Source: Lysobacter capsici (GTDB taxonomy: Bacteria > Pseudomonadota > Gammaproteobacteria > Xanthomonadales > Xanthomonadaceae). Taken from it: a stretch of 64,000 nt of DNA. The position numbers and the translations under genes are program-made. The stretch's first letter is position 1, and each line of letters opens with the position of its first letter. Positions 44,717 through 52,253 of the stretch are shown here, piece by piece. The stretch covers positions 5,022,001 to 5,086,000 of the forward strand of contig NZ_CP094357.1 of the NCBI RefSeq assembly GCF_014779555.2. The letters are read 5' to 3'. The notes under the pieces are model-generated. The model was not told the origin of the DNA. It did no database searches and worked only from the letters and a program-made list of their open reading frames with translations.

Positions 44717-45172
44717 ATGTTCGCATCCAGGGCGATCACGTTCTCCGCATTGGCCTTGATTCTGGCGGTCTTCGTCGCCGCCCCTGTTTTCGTCCTGCAG
44801 GCCAGCCCTTACATGCAGCCGGGACAAAACTGGTCGATGGGCTTGCTGGCCGGCGGAGACCTGCGCTTGCTCGATTCCGGCCGCTATGTTCATCGGTCGT
44901 GGTGCGACATGTGTCCCAACCAGATGATCGTGCAGGGCACCTGGCGGCGATCGGGCGATTGGCTGCTGTTGCAACCGGCATCCGCCGAGCGCGCTGAAAG
45001 AAAGCTGCGCGTGGCCACGATCAAAGGTTGCCCGATGCTGATTCCGTTGCAGAACGGCGAGTGGCCCAAATGGATCAGTCACGGCACGGTGTATTCGCGC
45101 GCGGGCGACCGGTGTGCGATCGAGCTGGATATGGCGGGCCGAACCGGGGAGTTGCTGCGCGATCTGCAATGA
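44717..45172 (+). CDS. Exported or membrane-anchored protein of unknown function
   Basis: A 151-residue protein with an N-terminal hydrophobic helix (ITFSALALILAVFVAAPVFVL) acting as signal or anchor. The rest has a strand-rich pattern (LRLLDSGRYVHRSWCDMCP, IVQGTWRRSGDWLLLQP, GTVYSRAGDRCAIELD) that resembles a small calycin-like barrel. Four Cys could form two disulfides (WCDMCP pair, GCPML, RCAIE). AGGAG lies 7 nt before the ATG. Confidence 0.75.
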   Translation: MFASRAITFSALALILAVFVAAPVFVLQASPYMQPGQNWSMGLLAGGDLRLLDSGRYVHRSWCDMCPNQMIVQGTWRRSGDWLLLQPASAERAERKLRVATIKGCPMLIPLQNGEWPKWISHGTVYSRAGDRCAIELDMAGRTGELLRDLQ

Positions 45173-45183
45173 GGTCGTTGCAT

Positions 45184-45202
45184 CCTGGTTCGCTCAACCA
45201 GG
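45184..45202 (+). terminator. Short hairpin after the exported protein gene
   Basis: CCTGGTT, CGCTC and AACCAGG, 11 nt after the stop codon; no T-run. Confidence 0.45.
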
Positions 45203-45241
45203 TAGTGCGGCAAGTTCGAAAGTAGCCTTGTCTTTGCAGTC

Positions 45242-45272
45242 TCGCGGTCGCGGCTCGCGCCGCTCCTACAGG
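45242..45272 (-). repeat. REP-like palindromic repeat, copy 2
   Basis: Reverse-orientation copy of the 31-bp element at 4587-4617, with two substitutions. It sits just ahead of the structured repeat. Confidence 0.85.
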
Positions 45273-45317
45273 TAGGCCATGCAGCTTCTGCTTGAGCCTG
45301 AGGTCCAGTGCGCCACT

Positions 45318-45582
45318 AGCGCTGCGAAGCTTGTAACTCGCGTTAGCAAATGCACACCCGAAGGGCGACGCGCAGGGATGCGCGTCGCGCGCCACCGGGA
45401 CAAGGATGTCCCGTGTGGCGCGTGCCCGCGTCAGCATCGATCTTGCGGGCCTTTGATTCAAAGAAAAGCATTTTTCTTTGGTTACCTTTTGACCGAAGGG
45501 AATCCAGGCGGACTTTTGTTGCTTTAGACAAAAGAAAGTAACCCGCCGTTTCAGCGGCGGAAGCTCTCAGCATTTGATCTTG
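45318..45582 (+). repeat. Structured GGA-hairpin repeat, copy 2
   Basis: Hairpin 1 (45366-45387): CGACGCGCA, loop GGGA, TGCGCGTCG. Hairpin 2 (45389-45421): GCGCCACCGGGACA, loop AGGA, TGTCCCGTGTGGCGC. Relative to copy 1, hairpin 1 has two base-pair changes, each with its partner also changed. The A/T stem is better formed here (CAAAGAAAA / TTTTCTTTG), and a 23-nt insertion interrupts the long GGTTACC...AAAGTAACC stem. The last stem is CCGCCG/CGGCGG instead of CGCCCGC/GCGGGCG. It starts 145 nt after the upstream stop codon. Confidence 0.9.
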
Positions 45583-45779
45583 ATGGGTGAATAGAAGGTC
45601 ACCGAATCTCCTACTCAAAGACCTCAAAGGCTTCGGGCAGGGCCAACGCCCGTTTCACGGACCACAGCAGCATCGGGCACCCCCAACATCGCAGCCCAAA
45701 CCATCCACAAAGGCCAACCCCCAAGCAAAACATACGCCCGCGTGTGGACAGCCCCGAACCGCCCTCCTAGACTCCGCTC

Positions 45780-46289
45780 ATGCACCTGACCCTCACCGCC
45801 GAACGCAGCATCGCCGCCGCGCCCGAGGCGGTGTTCGCGCTGGCGCTGGACCACGAACGGTTCCCGACCCTGTTCGACGGCTACGGCCCGATCCCCGGGC
45901 TCAAGCGCATCACCCCGCTGTCGCCGCCCGCGCTCGGCAGCCTGCGCGCGCTGGAGAACCGCGACGGATCCAAGCTGCGCGAACGCATCACCGCCTGGCA
46001 GCCGCCGCATCATCACGCCTACGTGCTCGACGGCTTCCGCGCGCCGCTGTCGTGGCTGGCGCGCGAGGGCCAGGCCGACTGGCGCTTTCACGCCGAACCC
46101 GACGCCGACGATACGCGGATCGCGAACGTCACCCACGTGGTGTGGACCTACCGATTCGAACTCACCTCGTTCCTGGCCTGGCCATTGGCCGCGCCGCTGC
46201 TGCAAGGCTGCATGCGCGCGGCGATGCGGCGTTGCCTGGAGCGCATGGCGCAATCGCTGGAAACCGCGTGGCGCGAGGAGCGGCGCTGA
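45780..46289 (+). CDS. SRPBCC-family ligand-binding protein
   Basis: A 169-residue protein of the START-like (SRPBCC) superfamily: MHLTLTAERSIAAAPEAVFALALDHERFP is the typical beta1-alpha1-beta2 start, followed by RERITAWQPPHHHAYVLDG and a C-terminal helix RCLERMAQSLETAWREE. These proteins bind hydrophobic ligands. It overlaps the fatty acid hydroxylase gene by one base (TGATG), so the pair is translationally coupled; ligand and enzyme substrate may be related. Confidence 0.85.
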   Translation: MHLTLTAERSIAAAPEAVFALALDHERFPTLFDGYGPIPGLKRITPLSPPALGSLRALENRDGSKLRERITAWQPPHHHAYVLDGFRAPLSWLAREGQADWRFHAEPDADDTRIANVTHVVWTYRFELTSFLAWPLAAPLLQGCMRAAMRRCLERMAQSLETAWREERR

Positions 46290-47185
46290 TGGAAGAGTGG
46301 ATCCTGATGGCGCTGGCGCCGGTGTTCCTGCTGTTGATCGCGCTGGAAGCCTGGTATTGGCGCAAGCGCCGGCCCGATCAGTACAGCCTGCGCGACACCT
46401 TGTCGAACGCGGCGCTGGCGTTGATGCACCAGGCCAGCGACGCGATCGCCTGGCTGATCGTGATCGGGCTGTACTACGCGGTCTACGCACATCGCTTGTT
46501 CGAATTGCCCGCCTCGGCCTGGACCATCGCCGGCCTGTTCCTTGCCCAGGATTTCTTCTACTACTGGTTCCATCGCGCCAGCCATCGCATCCGCTGGATG
46601 TGGGCCTCGCACGTCACCCACCATTCCTCCGAGCGGCTCAACCTGTCGACCGCGTTCCGGCAGAGCCTGACCTATCCGATTTCCGGCATGTGGCTGTTCT
46701 GGCTGCCGCTGGCGTGGATCGGCTTCGAACCCAAGCACATCGTGGCGGTGGTCGCGATCAACCTGGCGTTCCAGTTCTTCGTGCACACCCAGGCGGTCGG
46801 CAAACTCGGCTGGCTGGAAAAGGTGTTCAACACGCCCTCGCACCACCGCGTGCATCACGCGCGCAACGCGAAATACATCGACCGCAACTACGCCGGCGTG
46901 CTGATCGTCTGGGACAAATTGTTCGGCACCTATGTCGAGGAAGACGAGGCGGTGCCGTGCGAGTACGGCATCATCGGCCAGATCCACAGCCACAATCCGA
47001 TCAAGCTGACCTTCCACGAATGGATTGCGATGTTCGGCGACGCCTGGCGCGCGCGCGGTCTGCGCGGCATGCTGGGCCAGCTGTTCGGGCCGCCCGAGCG
47101 GTCCTTGGCGCATACCGACCCCGTGGTTATTCCTACGGCGTCGACGTCGACTTCGACGACCGTGCTGGCAGACGGCCGCGATTGA
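46289..47185 (+). CDS. Sterol desaturase/fatty acid hydroxylase family protein
   Basis: A 298-residue membrane di-iron oxygenase. The His clusters are WFHRASHR, HVTHHSSERLN and SHHRVHHARN, with a further FVHTQ; this is the eight-His signature of the family. Helices at the N-terminus (ILMALAPVFLLLIALEAWY) and between clusters suit an inner-membrane enzyme. Substrate unknown: the related group includes alkylglycerol monooxygenase and carotenoid or lipid hydroxylases. The C-terminus is Thr/Ser-rich and disordered. Confidence 0.9.
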   Translation: MEEWILMALAPVFLLLIALEAWYWRKRRPDQYSLRDTLSNAALALMHQASDAIAWLIVIGLYYAVYAHRLFELPASAWTIAGLFLAQDFFYYWFHRASHRIRWMWASHVTHHSSERLNLSTAFRQSLTYPISGMWLFWLPLAWIGFEPKHIVAVVAINLAFQFFVHTQAVGKLGWLEKVFNTPSHHRVHHARNAKYIDRNYAGVLIVWDKLFGTYVEEDEAVPCEYGIIGQIHSHNPIKLTFHEWIAMFGDAWRARGLRGMLGQLFGPPERSLAHTDPVVIPTASTSTSTTVLADGRD

Positions 47186-47188
47186 AGC

Positions 47189-47217
47189 GGCTGCAGGTTC
47201 CAGCCTACGGTTTTTTT
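47189..47217 (+). terminator. Probable terminator after the hydroxylase gene
   Basis: GGCTG, a 7-nt loop and CAGCC, then TACGG and seven T. The stem is short, but the U-run is convincing. Confidence 0.65.
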
Positions 47218-47327
47218 CGCTCGCTTAAATCGCGCGCGGCACTTCATCAGCGATCCAACAGCGACAAACCGAAACACATGTAATTGCGAGCACTTCTGCT
47301 CAGCGGCCTGGGCGCGACCGCGCTGGT

Positions 47328-47945
47328 TCAATCGTGGGTCTCGCCCGACAACGGCGTGGCCCGCATCGAATCGCGCCGCTCGAACGCATCGAACCAGCCG
47401 CTGAGTTTCGGCCGGCCCTCGCGGAAATCCGGCAGTTCGCGAAACGCCAACCAGCTCAGCGCGGTGGCGATGGCGATATGACCCACGTGCAGCGGCGCGT
47501 CCGCATCGAGTTCGCGCTCGAGCCAGTCGTAGCTCTCGATCAGCTTGAGCGTATACGCCTCGCGCAAGGCGTCGTAGCGCAAGGCCTCGGGACGGCGCAC
47601 GGTTTCCCAGCGCACCTTGATCCCGGCATCGGCCAAGCCCTGCGCGATCGCCTGCAGGCGCAAGGCCTGCCAGCGCGCCTCGCCGTCGCGCGGAATCAGC
47701 GGCGCGCGGTCGTGCAAGGTGTCGAGGTAGGCGCAGATGATGTCGGAGTCGAACAATGCCGACCGTCCGGGACGAATCAACACCGGCACCTTGCCGAGCG
47801 GGTTCTGCGCGTACACCGCGTCGTTGCGCAGGGTCGGGCTGGTTTCGTGGTGCACCACCTCGATCCGATCAGCCAGCCCGGCCTCGTGCGCGAACACCAG
47901 CACCTTGCGCGCGTACGGCGAGTGGGTTTGATAGAGCAGTTGCAT
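47328..47945 (-). CDS. Glutathione S-transferase family protein
   Basis: A 205-residue GST: thioredoxin-fold N-terminal domain with LLYQTHSPYARKVLVFAHEAG (the Ser/Tyr near the active site), NPLGKVPVLI (cis-Pro) and LFDSDIICAYLD (Glu/Asp-Ser glutathione contact), then the all-helical C-terminal domain. The substrate is not predictable. ATG at 47945 is preferred over an upstream TTG; AGGAA lies 10 nt upstream. Confidence 0.88.
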   Translation of the reverse strand: MQLLYQTHSPYARKVLVFAHEAGLADRIEVVHHETSPTLRNDAVYAQNPLGKVPVLIRPGRSALFDSDIICAYLDTLHDRAPLIPRDGEARWQALRLQAIAQGLADAGIKVRWETVRRPEALRYDALREAYTLKLIESYDWLERELDADAPLHVGHIAIATALSWLAFRELPDFREGRPKLSGWFDAFERRDSMRATPLSGETHD

Positions 47946-47987
47946 GGTCAAGTTCCTGAGAAGCAGATGAGGATCAAAGCACGAACG

Positions 47988-49409
47988 TCATCGCGGATCG
48001 GCATCGCCGCGGGCATCGTGCAGCAGCCGCGCCAGCGCCGCGGTGATCCGGCGCGCGGTCGGCAGGTGCAGGAACTCGTTCGGCCCGTGCGCATTGGATT
48101 GCGGCCCGAGCACGCCGGTGACCACGAACTGCGCCCGCGGAAAACGCTCGCCGAGCATGGCCAGAAACGGAATGCCGCCACCGCCGCCGATCAAGGCGCC
48201 GTCGCGGCCGAACGCGTCGCGCGACGCGCGTTGCAGGCTGTCGGCCAACCATGGCGCGACCGCCGGCGCATGCCAGCCTTGGCTGATCGAATCGACCGTA
48301 AATCCGACCTGGCTGCGATACGGCGGGTCGGCTTCGAGCAACGCCTTCAATCGTTGCGATGCGATCTTCGGGTCCAGCGTTGGCGGCAAACGCAGGCTCA
48401 GCTTGAGCGCGGTATGCGGCTGCATCACCGCCGCCGCATCGGCCACCGCCGGCAGTCCGTCGATGCCGGTGATCGCCAGCTGCGCGCGCCAGGCACGATT
48501 GAGCGCGAGTTCGCCGAGCGCTTCCTCGACCGGACGGGTGTCGGCATGAAACGGAAACCCACGCACTAGTTCGTCGCCGAGCGCGTTCGCGGCCAGCCCG
48601 GCCTGTTCGCGCCGCGCCGCGGGAATCTCGACCTTGAAGTCGGCGATCACTTCGCCGCTGATCGGATCTTCCAGCCGCGACAACAAGTGCCGGGCGATGC
48701 GGAAACTCGACGGAACGATCCCCGACGCATCGCCCGAATGCACGCCTTCGTCGAGCACCCGCACGCTCAGGGTCCCGGCGACCTGGCCGCGCAGCGAGGT
48801 CGTGGTCCACAGCTGATCGTAATTGCCGCAGCCCGCGTCGAGCGCGACGATCAGGCGCGGCTCGCCGAGCCGCGGCGCCAGCAGTTCGATGTACGCCGGC
48901 AGATCGACACTGCCCGACTCCTCGCTGGCCTCGATCACGATCAGGCAGCGCGGATGCACCAGCCCTTGATCGCGCAGGGCGCGCAGCGCGGCGATCGCGG
49001 CGAAGATCGCGTAGCCGTCGTCGGCGCCGCCGCGTCCGTACAGACGCTCGCCTTCGAGCACCGGCGTCCAGGCCGCGCGCCCCGGCGCCCAACCCGGCAT
49101 CGGCGGCTGTTTGTCGAGGTGACCGTAGATCAAGCTCGGCGGGCCGGCTTCGCCGGGCACGTCGATGAACAACAGCGGCGTGCGCCCGGGCAGGCGCAGC
49201 ACCTCGACCGTGGCGCCGGCCATCTCGGCGAGCTGCTGACGCGCCCACTGCGTCATCAACTCGACCGCGCTCTCCATATGGCCGTTGTCGGCCCAATCGG
49301 GATCGAACGCCGGCGATTGGCAGGGTATGGCGATGTAATCGCGCAGCGCCGGCAGGATGTCGTCCTGCCAGGCGCGGTCGATATGTTGGCAAAGCGCGGG
49401 GAAATCCAT
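47988..49409 (-). CDS. M20-family metallo-dipeptidase
   Basis: A 473-residue zinc peptidase. Metal and catalytic residues: IYGHLDKQP (His and catalytic Asp two residues on), YGRGGADDGYA (bridging Asp), EASEESGS (catalytic Glu pair) and a late His in GPQSNAHGPNEFLH. A dimerisation domain is inserted in the middle. It most resembles the carnosinase-like dipeptidases. GAGAGG lies about 7 nt before the ATG. The GST gene follows it on the minus strand after 42 nt. Confidence 0.92.
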   Translation of the reverse strand: MDFPALCQHIDRAWQDDILPALRDYIAIPCQSPAFDPDWADNGHMESAVELMTQWARQQLAEMAGATVEVLRLPGRTPLLFIDVPGEAGPPSLIYGHLDKQPPMPGWAPGRAAWTPVLEGERLYGRGGADDGYAIFAAIAALRALRDQGLVHPRCLIVIEASEESGSVDLPAYIELLAPRLGEPRLIVALDAGCGNYDQLWTTTSLRGQVAGTLSVRVLDEGVHSGDASGIVPSSFRIARHLLSRLEDPISGEVIADFKVEIPAARREQAGLAANALGDELVRGFPFHADTRPVEEALGELALNRAWRAQLAITGIDGLPAVADAAAVMQPHTALKLSLRLPPTLDPKIASQRLKALLEADPPYRSQVGFTVDSISQGWHAPAVAPWLADSLQRASRDAFGRDGALIGGGGGIPFLAMLGERFPRAQFVVTGVLGPQSNAHGPNEFLHLPTARRITAALARLLHDARGDADPR

Positions 49410-49521
49410 GCAATGACCTCTCGATGAGGCGAAAAGGCTAACGGCGCGGGCGCGCGCTTTCGCCGCGAACCGATACCCGCCCGCGCGGTTTTCCGGCGCG
49501 TTCGCGCTCTAAGATGCGGCC

Positions 49522-49998
49522 ATGAAACTCGACCGATTCGACCGTCAATTGCTGAACCTGGTGCAGGAGGACGCCGGCCAGACCGCCGACCGCCTCGCCG
49601 AACAGGTCGCGCTGTCGCCCTCGGCGATCCAGCGACGGCTGCGGCGCATGCGCGAGGCCGGGGTGATCGTGCGCGAAACCGCGGTCGTCGATCCCAAGCA
49701 AGTCGGCAAGCCGACCTTCTTCGTCGTCTCGCTGCAGGTCGAGCGCGAACGGCCGGAACTGCTCGCGCAACTGCGCCGTTGGCTGAGCGCGCACGATCAG
49801 GTGCAACAGGTGTTCTATGTCACCGGCGAGGCCGATTTCGTGTTGGTGGTGACCGCGCCGGACACCGAGGACTTCGACGCGCTGATGATCCGCATGGTCG
49901 GCGAGAATCCGAACATCCGCCGCTTCACCACCAATGTCGCGCTGAGCCTGGTCAAGCGGGGGCTGACCATTCCGGTGTCGCTCGACGAGGACGACTGA
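49522..49998 (+). CDS. Lrp/AsnC-family transcriptional regulator
   Basis: A 158-residue regulator: N-terminal HTH (FDRQLLNLVQEDAGQTADRLAEQVALSPSAIQRRLRRMREAGVI) and C-terminal RAM domain (FYVTGEADFVLVVTAPDTEDF, with the amino-acid-binding loop VTGEAD). It senses amino acids and forms octamers. It is encoded 115 nt upstream of the diaminopropionate lyase-like gene on the same strand and divergent from the M20 peptidase, so it may control one or both. Confidence 0.93.
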   Translation: MKLDRFDRQLLNLVQEDAGQTADRLAEQVALSPSAIQRRLRRMREAGVIVRETAVVDPKQVGKPTFFVVSLQVERERPELLAQLRRWLSAHDQVQQVFYVTGEADFVLVVTAPDTEDFDALMIRMVGENPNIRRFTTNVALSLVKRGLTIPVSLDEDD

Positions 49999-50112
49999 GC
50001 CGCGCGCGAGTGCGCGGGCCGGCCGCGAGCGCAAGCACGAATGCGCCGAAATCCCGCGCGCGGCCGCCGATTTCGCCGCCAAGTCGCGCGCGCCGCCGCC
50101 CACACTGGCGGC

Positions 50113-51162
50113 ATGAGCGAACACTGGCTGAGCGACCCGACCCGGCTGTGGCCGGACTACCGACCCACCCGATTGATCGAACTGCCCGCGCTCGCGCGCC
50201 GCGCCGGTGTCGCGCGCGTGTTGGTCAAGGCCGAGAACGAACGGCCGCTGGGCAATTTCAAGGCGCTCGGCGGCATGGTCGCCGGCTTGCGCGGGTTGGC
50301 GCGGATCACCGGCGCGCAGTCGCTGGATGAACTTCGCCATCGTTGCCGCGCATGGCCCACGCCACTGCGCCTGATCTGCGCGAGCGACGGCAACCACGGC
50401 CTGGCGGTGGCCGCCGCGGCGCAACACGCGGGCGTGGTCGCTACTGTGTTCCTGCCCGAGGCGGTCGGGTCGGTGCGCGCGGCGCGTATTCGAGCGCTCG
50501 GCGGCGAGGTGGTGGCGGTGGCCGGCAGTTACGACGACGCGGTCCTCGCCGCGCGCGATGTGGCGGCGCGCGGCGACGGCTGGTTGATCGCCGACACCAG
50601 CGACGATGCCACCGATCCGGCGGTGATCGACGTGATGGCCGGTTACGGCCTGATCGCGCGCGAACTCGCGCCGCAGTTGCGCGCATGCGCGGCGACCCGC
50701 GTCAGCCATCTGTTCGTGCAGGCCGGGGTCGGCGGATTGGCCGCCGCGCTCGCCGACGGCCTGCATGCGCAGGCGCAGGCGTCGGGGCGGTTGATCGTGG
50801 TCGAACCCGAAGCCGCGGCCTGCGTCGCGCGCGCGTTGGCGCGCGGCAAGCCGGTGCAGATCGACGGCGAATTGGACACCGCGGCGCAGATGCTGTCGTG
50901 CGGGCTCGCCTCGGCCTCGGCGCTGGCCTTGTTGCTGTGGCATCGCGCGCAGGCACTGAGTGTCGATGAGCCGGCCTTGCGGCGTGCGCCACGCGAGCTG
51001 CTGGAATGCGGCGGCCCGCGCAGCACGCCGTCGGGCGCGGCCGGCGTGGCCGGGTTGCTGCACGCGGCCGACGATCGCGCGCGGCGCGAGCTGCATGGAC
51101 TGGATTCCACCAGCACGGTGTTGCTGATCGTTACCGAGGCCGCGATCGAAGACGCCGACTGA
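50113..51162 (+). CDS. PLP-dependent lyase, diaminopropionate ammonia-lyase-like
   Basis: A 349-residue fold-type II PLP enzyme. The Schiff-base Lys is in NERPLGNFKALGG. The Ser/Asn-rich phosphate/substrate loop is ICASDGNHGLAVAAAAQ, and QAGVGGLAAALADG is the glycine-rich phosphate cup. The combination ENERPLGNFKALGG and SDGNHG is that of diaminopropionate ammonia-lyases (DAPAL). The ATG at 50113 has a weak ribosome binding site. Downstream of an Lrp-type regulator, which fits control by an amino acid. Confidence 0.88.
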   Translation: MSEHWLSDPTRLWPDYRPTRLIELPALARRAGVARVLVKAENERPLGNFKALGGMVAGLRGLARITGAQSLDELRHRCRAWPTPLRLICASDGNHGLAVAAAAQHAGVVATVFLPEAVGSVRAARIRALGGEVVAVAGSYDDAVLAARDVAARGDGWLIADTSDDATDPAVIDVMAGYGLIARELAPQLRACAATRVSHLFVQAGVGGLAAALADGLHAQAQASGRLIVVEPEAAACVARALARGKPVQIDGELDTAAQMLSCGLASASALALLLWHRAQALSVDEPALRRAPRELLECGGPRSTPSGAAGVAGLLHAADDRARRELHGLDSTSTVLLIVTEAAIEDAD

Positions 51163-51198
51163 TTATTCGAAGCCCGATGAGGCACGCGACGCCGCCGT

Positions 51199-52092
51199 TC
51201 AAGGACGCGCGAAACAATCGAGCAGGAATTCCACCGTCGCGCGCACGCTCGGCAACTGACCGCGCCGATGCGGCACCAGCAGCGTCGTGGTCACGCGGCC
51301 GGCGGTCCATTCGGGCAACACGCGCAGCAGTTGGCCGTTGCCGAGCTCGGCGCGGCACATGCGTTCGGGCAGCACGGTGATGCCCAGGCCGGCGACGGCG
51401 CTCGCGCGCAGCACCCGGCCTTCGTTCGCGGTCATGCGCGCGCGCGGTTCGACCTGCATCTGCGCGCCGTCGGACCGGGTCAGCTGCCACGCCTCGCCGC
51501 CGGCTTGCCCGGTCAACAAGGCATCGTGTTCGCTCAGCTCCAGCGGCCCGCTCGGCAGACCGTATTCGGCCAGATACATCGGCGCGGCCACCAGCACGAT
51601 GTCCTCGGCCAGGGCCTGGCGCTGGATCAATCCCGAATCCGGCAGCGGCGCGAAATGGCTGCGCACCGCGATGTCGTAGCCCTCCTGGACCAGATCGACC
51701 CGGCGATCGCTGACATCGACCTGCACATGCATGCGCGGATACTTGCGCGCCAACACCGGCAGATGCTCGGCCAGATAGTCCTGGGCGGTCGGCACGCCGC
51801 AGCTGATGCGGACCTTGCCGCTGGGCTCGGCGACACGGCGGCGCACGCTGTTCTCCGCCGCTTCGGTTTCGATCAGCGCGGCGCGCGCGTGTTCGTAGAA
51901 ATCGCGGCCGGTGTCGGTCAGGGTGAAGCTGCGTGAGGTGCGATGGATCAGGCGCACGCCCAGATCGTCCTCGAGCGCGGCCACGCGTTTGCTCAGCGTG
52001 GACTTGGGCACGCCGAGCCGGCGCGAGGCCGCGGCGAAACCACCGTGTTCGACCGCGGCGGCGAACAGGACCAGATCGTTGAGGTTGAGCAT
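51199..52092 (-). CDS. LysR-family transcriptional regulator
   Basis: A 297-residue LysR regulator: HTH at the N-terminus (LVLFAAAVEHGGFAAASRRLGVPKSTLSKRV) and a periplasmic-binding-like effector domain (VRISCGVPTAQDYLAEHLPVLARKYP). It is divergent from a GST-like gene (52254), the usual arrangement for its target. A perfect inverted repeat GCAAAGT-N12-ACTTTGC lies 5 nt upstream of its start codon. Confidence 0.93.
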   Translation of the reverse strand: MLNLNDLVLFAAAVEHGGFAAASRRLGVPKSTLSKRVAALEDDLGVRLIHRTSRSFTLTDTGRDFYEHARAALIETEAAENSVRRRVAEPSGKVRISCGVPTAQDYLAEHLPVLARKYPRMHVQVDVSDRRVDLVQEGYDIAVRSHFAPLPDSGLIQRQALAEDIVLVAAPMYLAEYGLPSGPLELSEHDALLTGQAGGEAWQLTRSDGAQMQVEPRARMTANEGRVLRASAVAGLGITVLPERMCRAELGNGQLLRVLPEWTAGRVTTTLLVPHRRGQLPSVRATVEFLLDCFARP

Positions 52093-52096
52093 CGGT

Positions 52097-52122
52097 GCAA
52101 AGTACACACAGGCAGACTTTGC
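52097..52122. promoter_or_regulatory. Candidate LysR operator
   Basis: GCAAAGT (52097-52103) and ACTTTGC (52116-52122) are perfect inverted repeats separated by 12 nt. The position, directly before the regulator start codon, suits autorepression; the site lies about 130 nt upstream of the GST-like ATG. Confidence 0.6.
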
Positions 52123-52253
52123 GTCCACTTTCCGCCGACTACTCGGACCAAGTCCACATACCTACAGTGATCGGCACCGGGACAGCGTGCCTGCAAGCGA
52201 GCGCGATCTCGCCCGGCGCCGCCCCTTCCATCCCCATCACTCAAGGAATTCCG

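Larger units (their letters stand above)
45173..45779. other. Repeat-rich intergenic region
   Basis: This 607-nt gap holds a 7-bp hairpin (45184-45202), a REP-like copy (45242-45272), the structured repeat copy 2 (45318-45582) and, after it, about 190 nt of unrecognised sequence leading to the SRPBCC gene. Confidence 0.7.

Noticed and set aside
45075-45627. Small frames across the second repeat copy
   Set aside because: Same reason: frames of a non-coding repeat, with no ribosome binding site.
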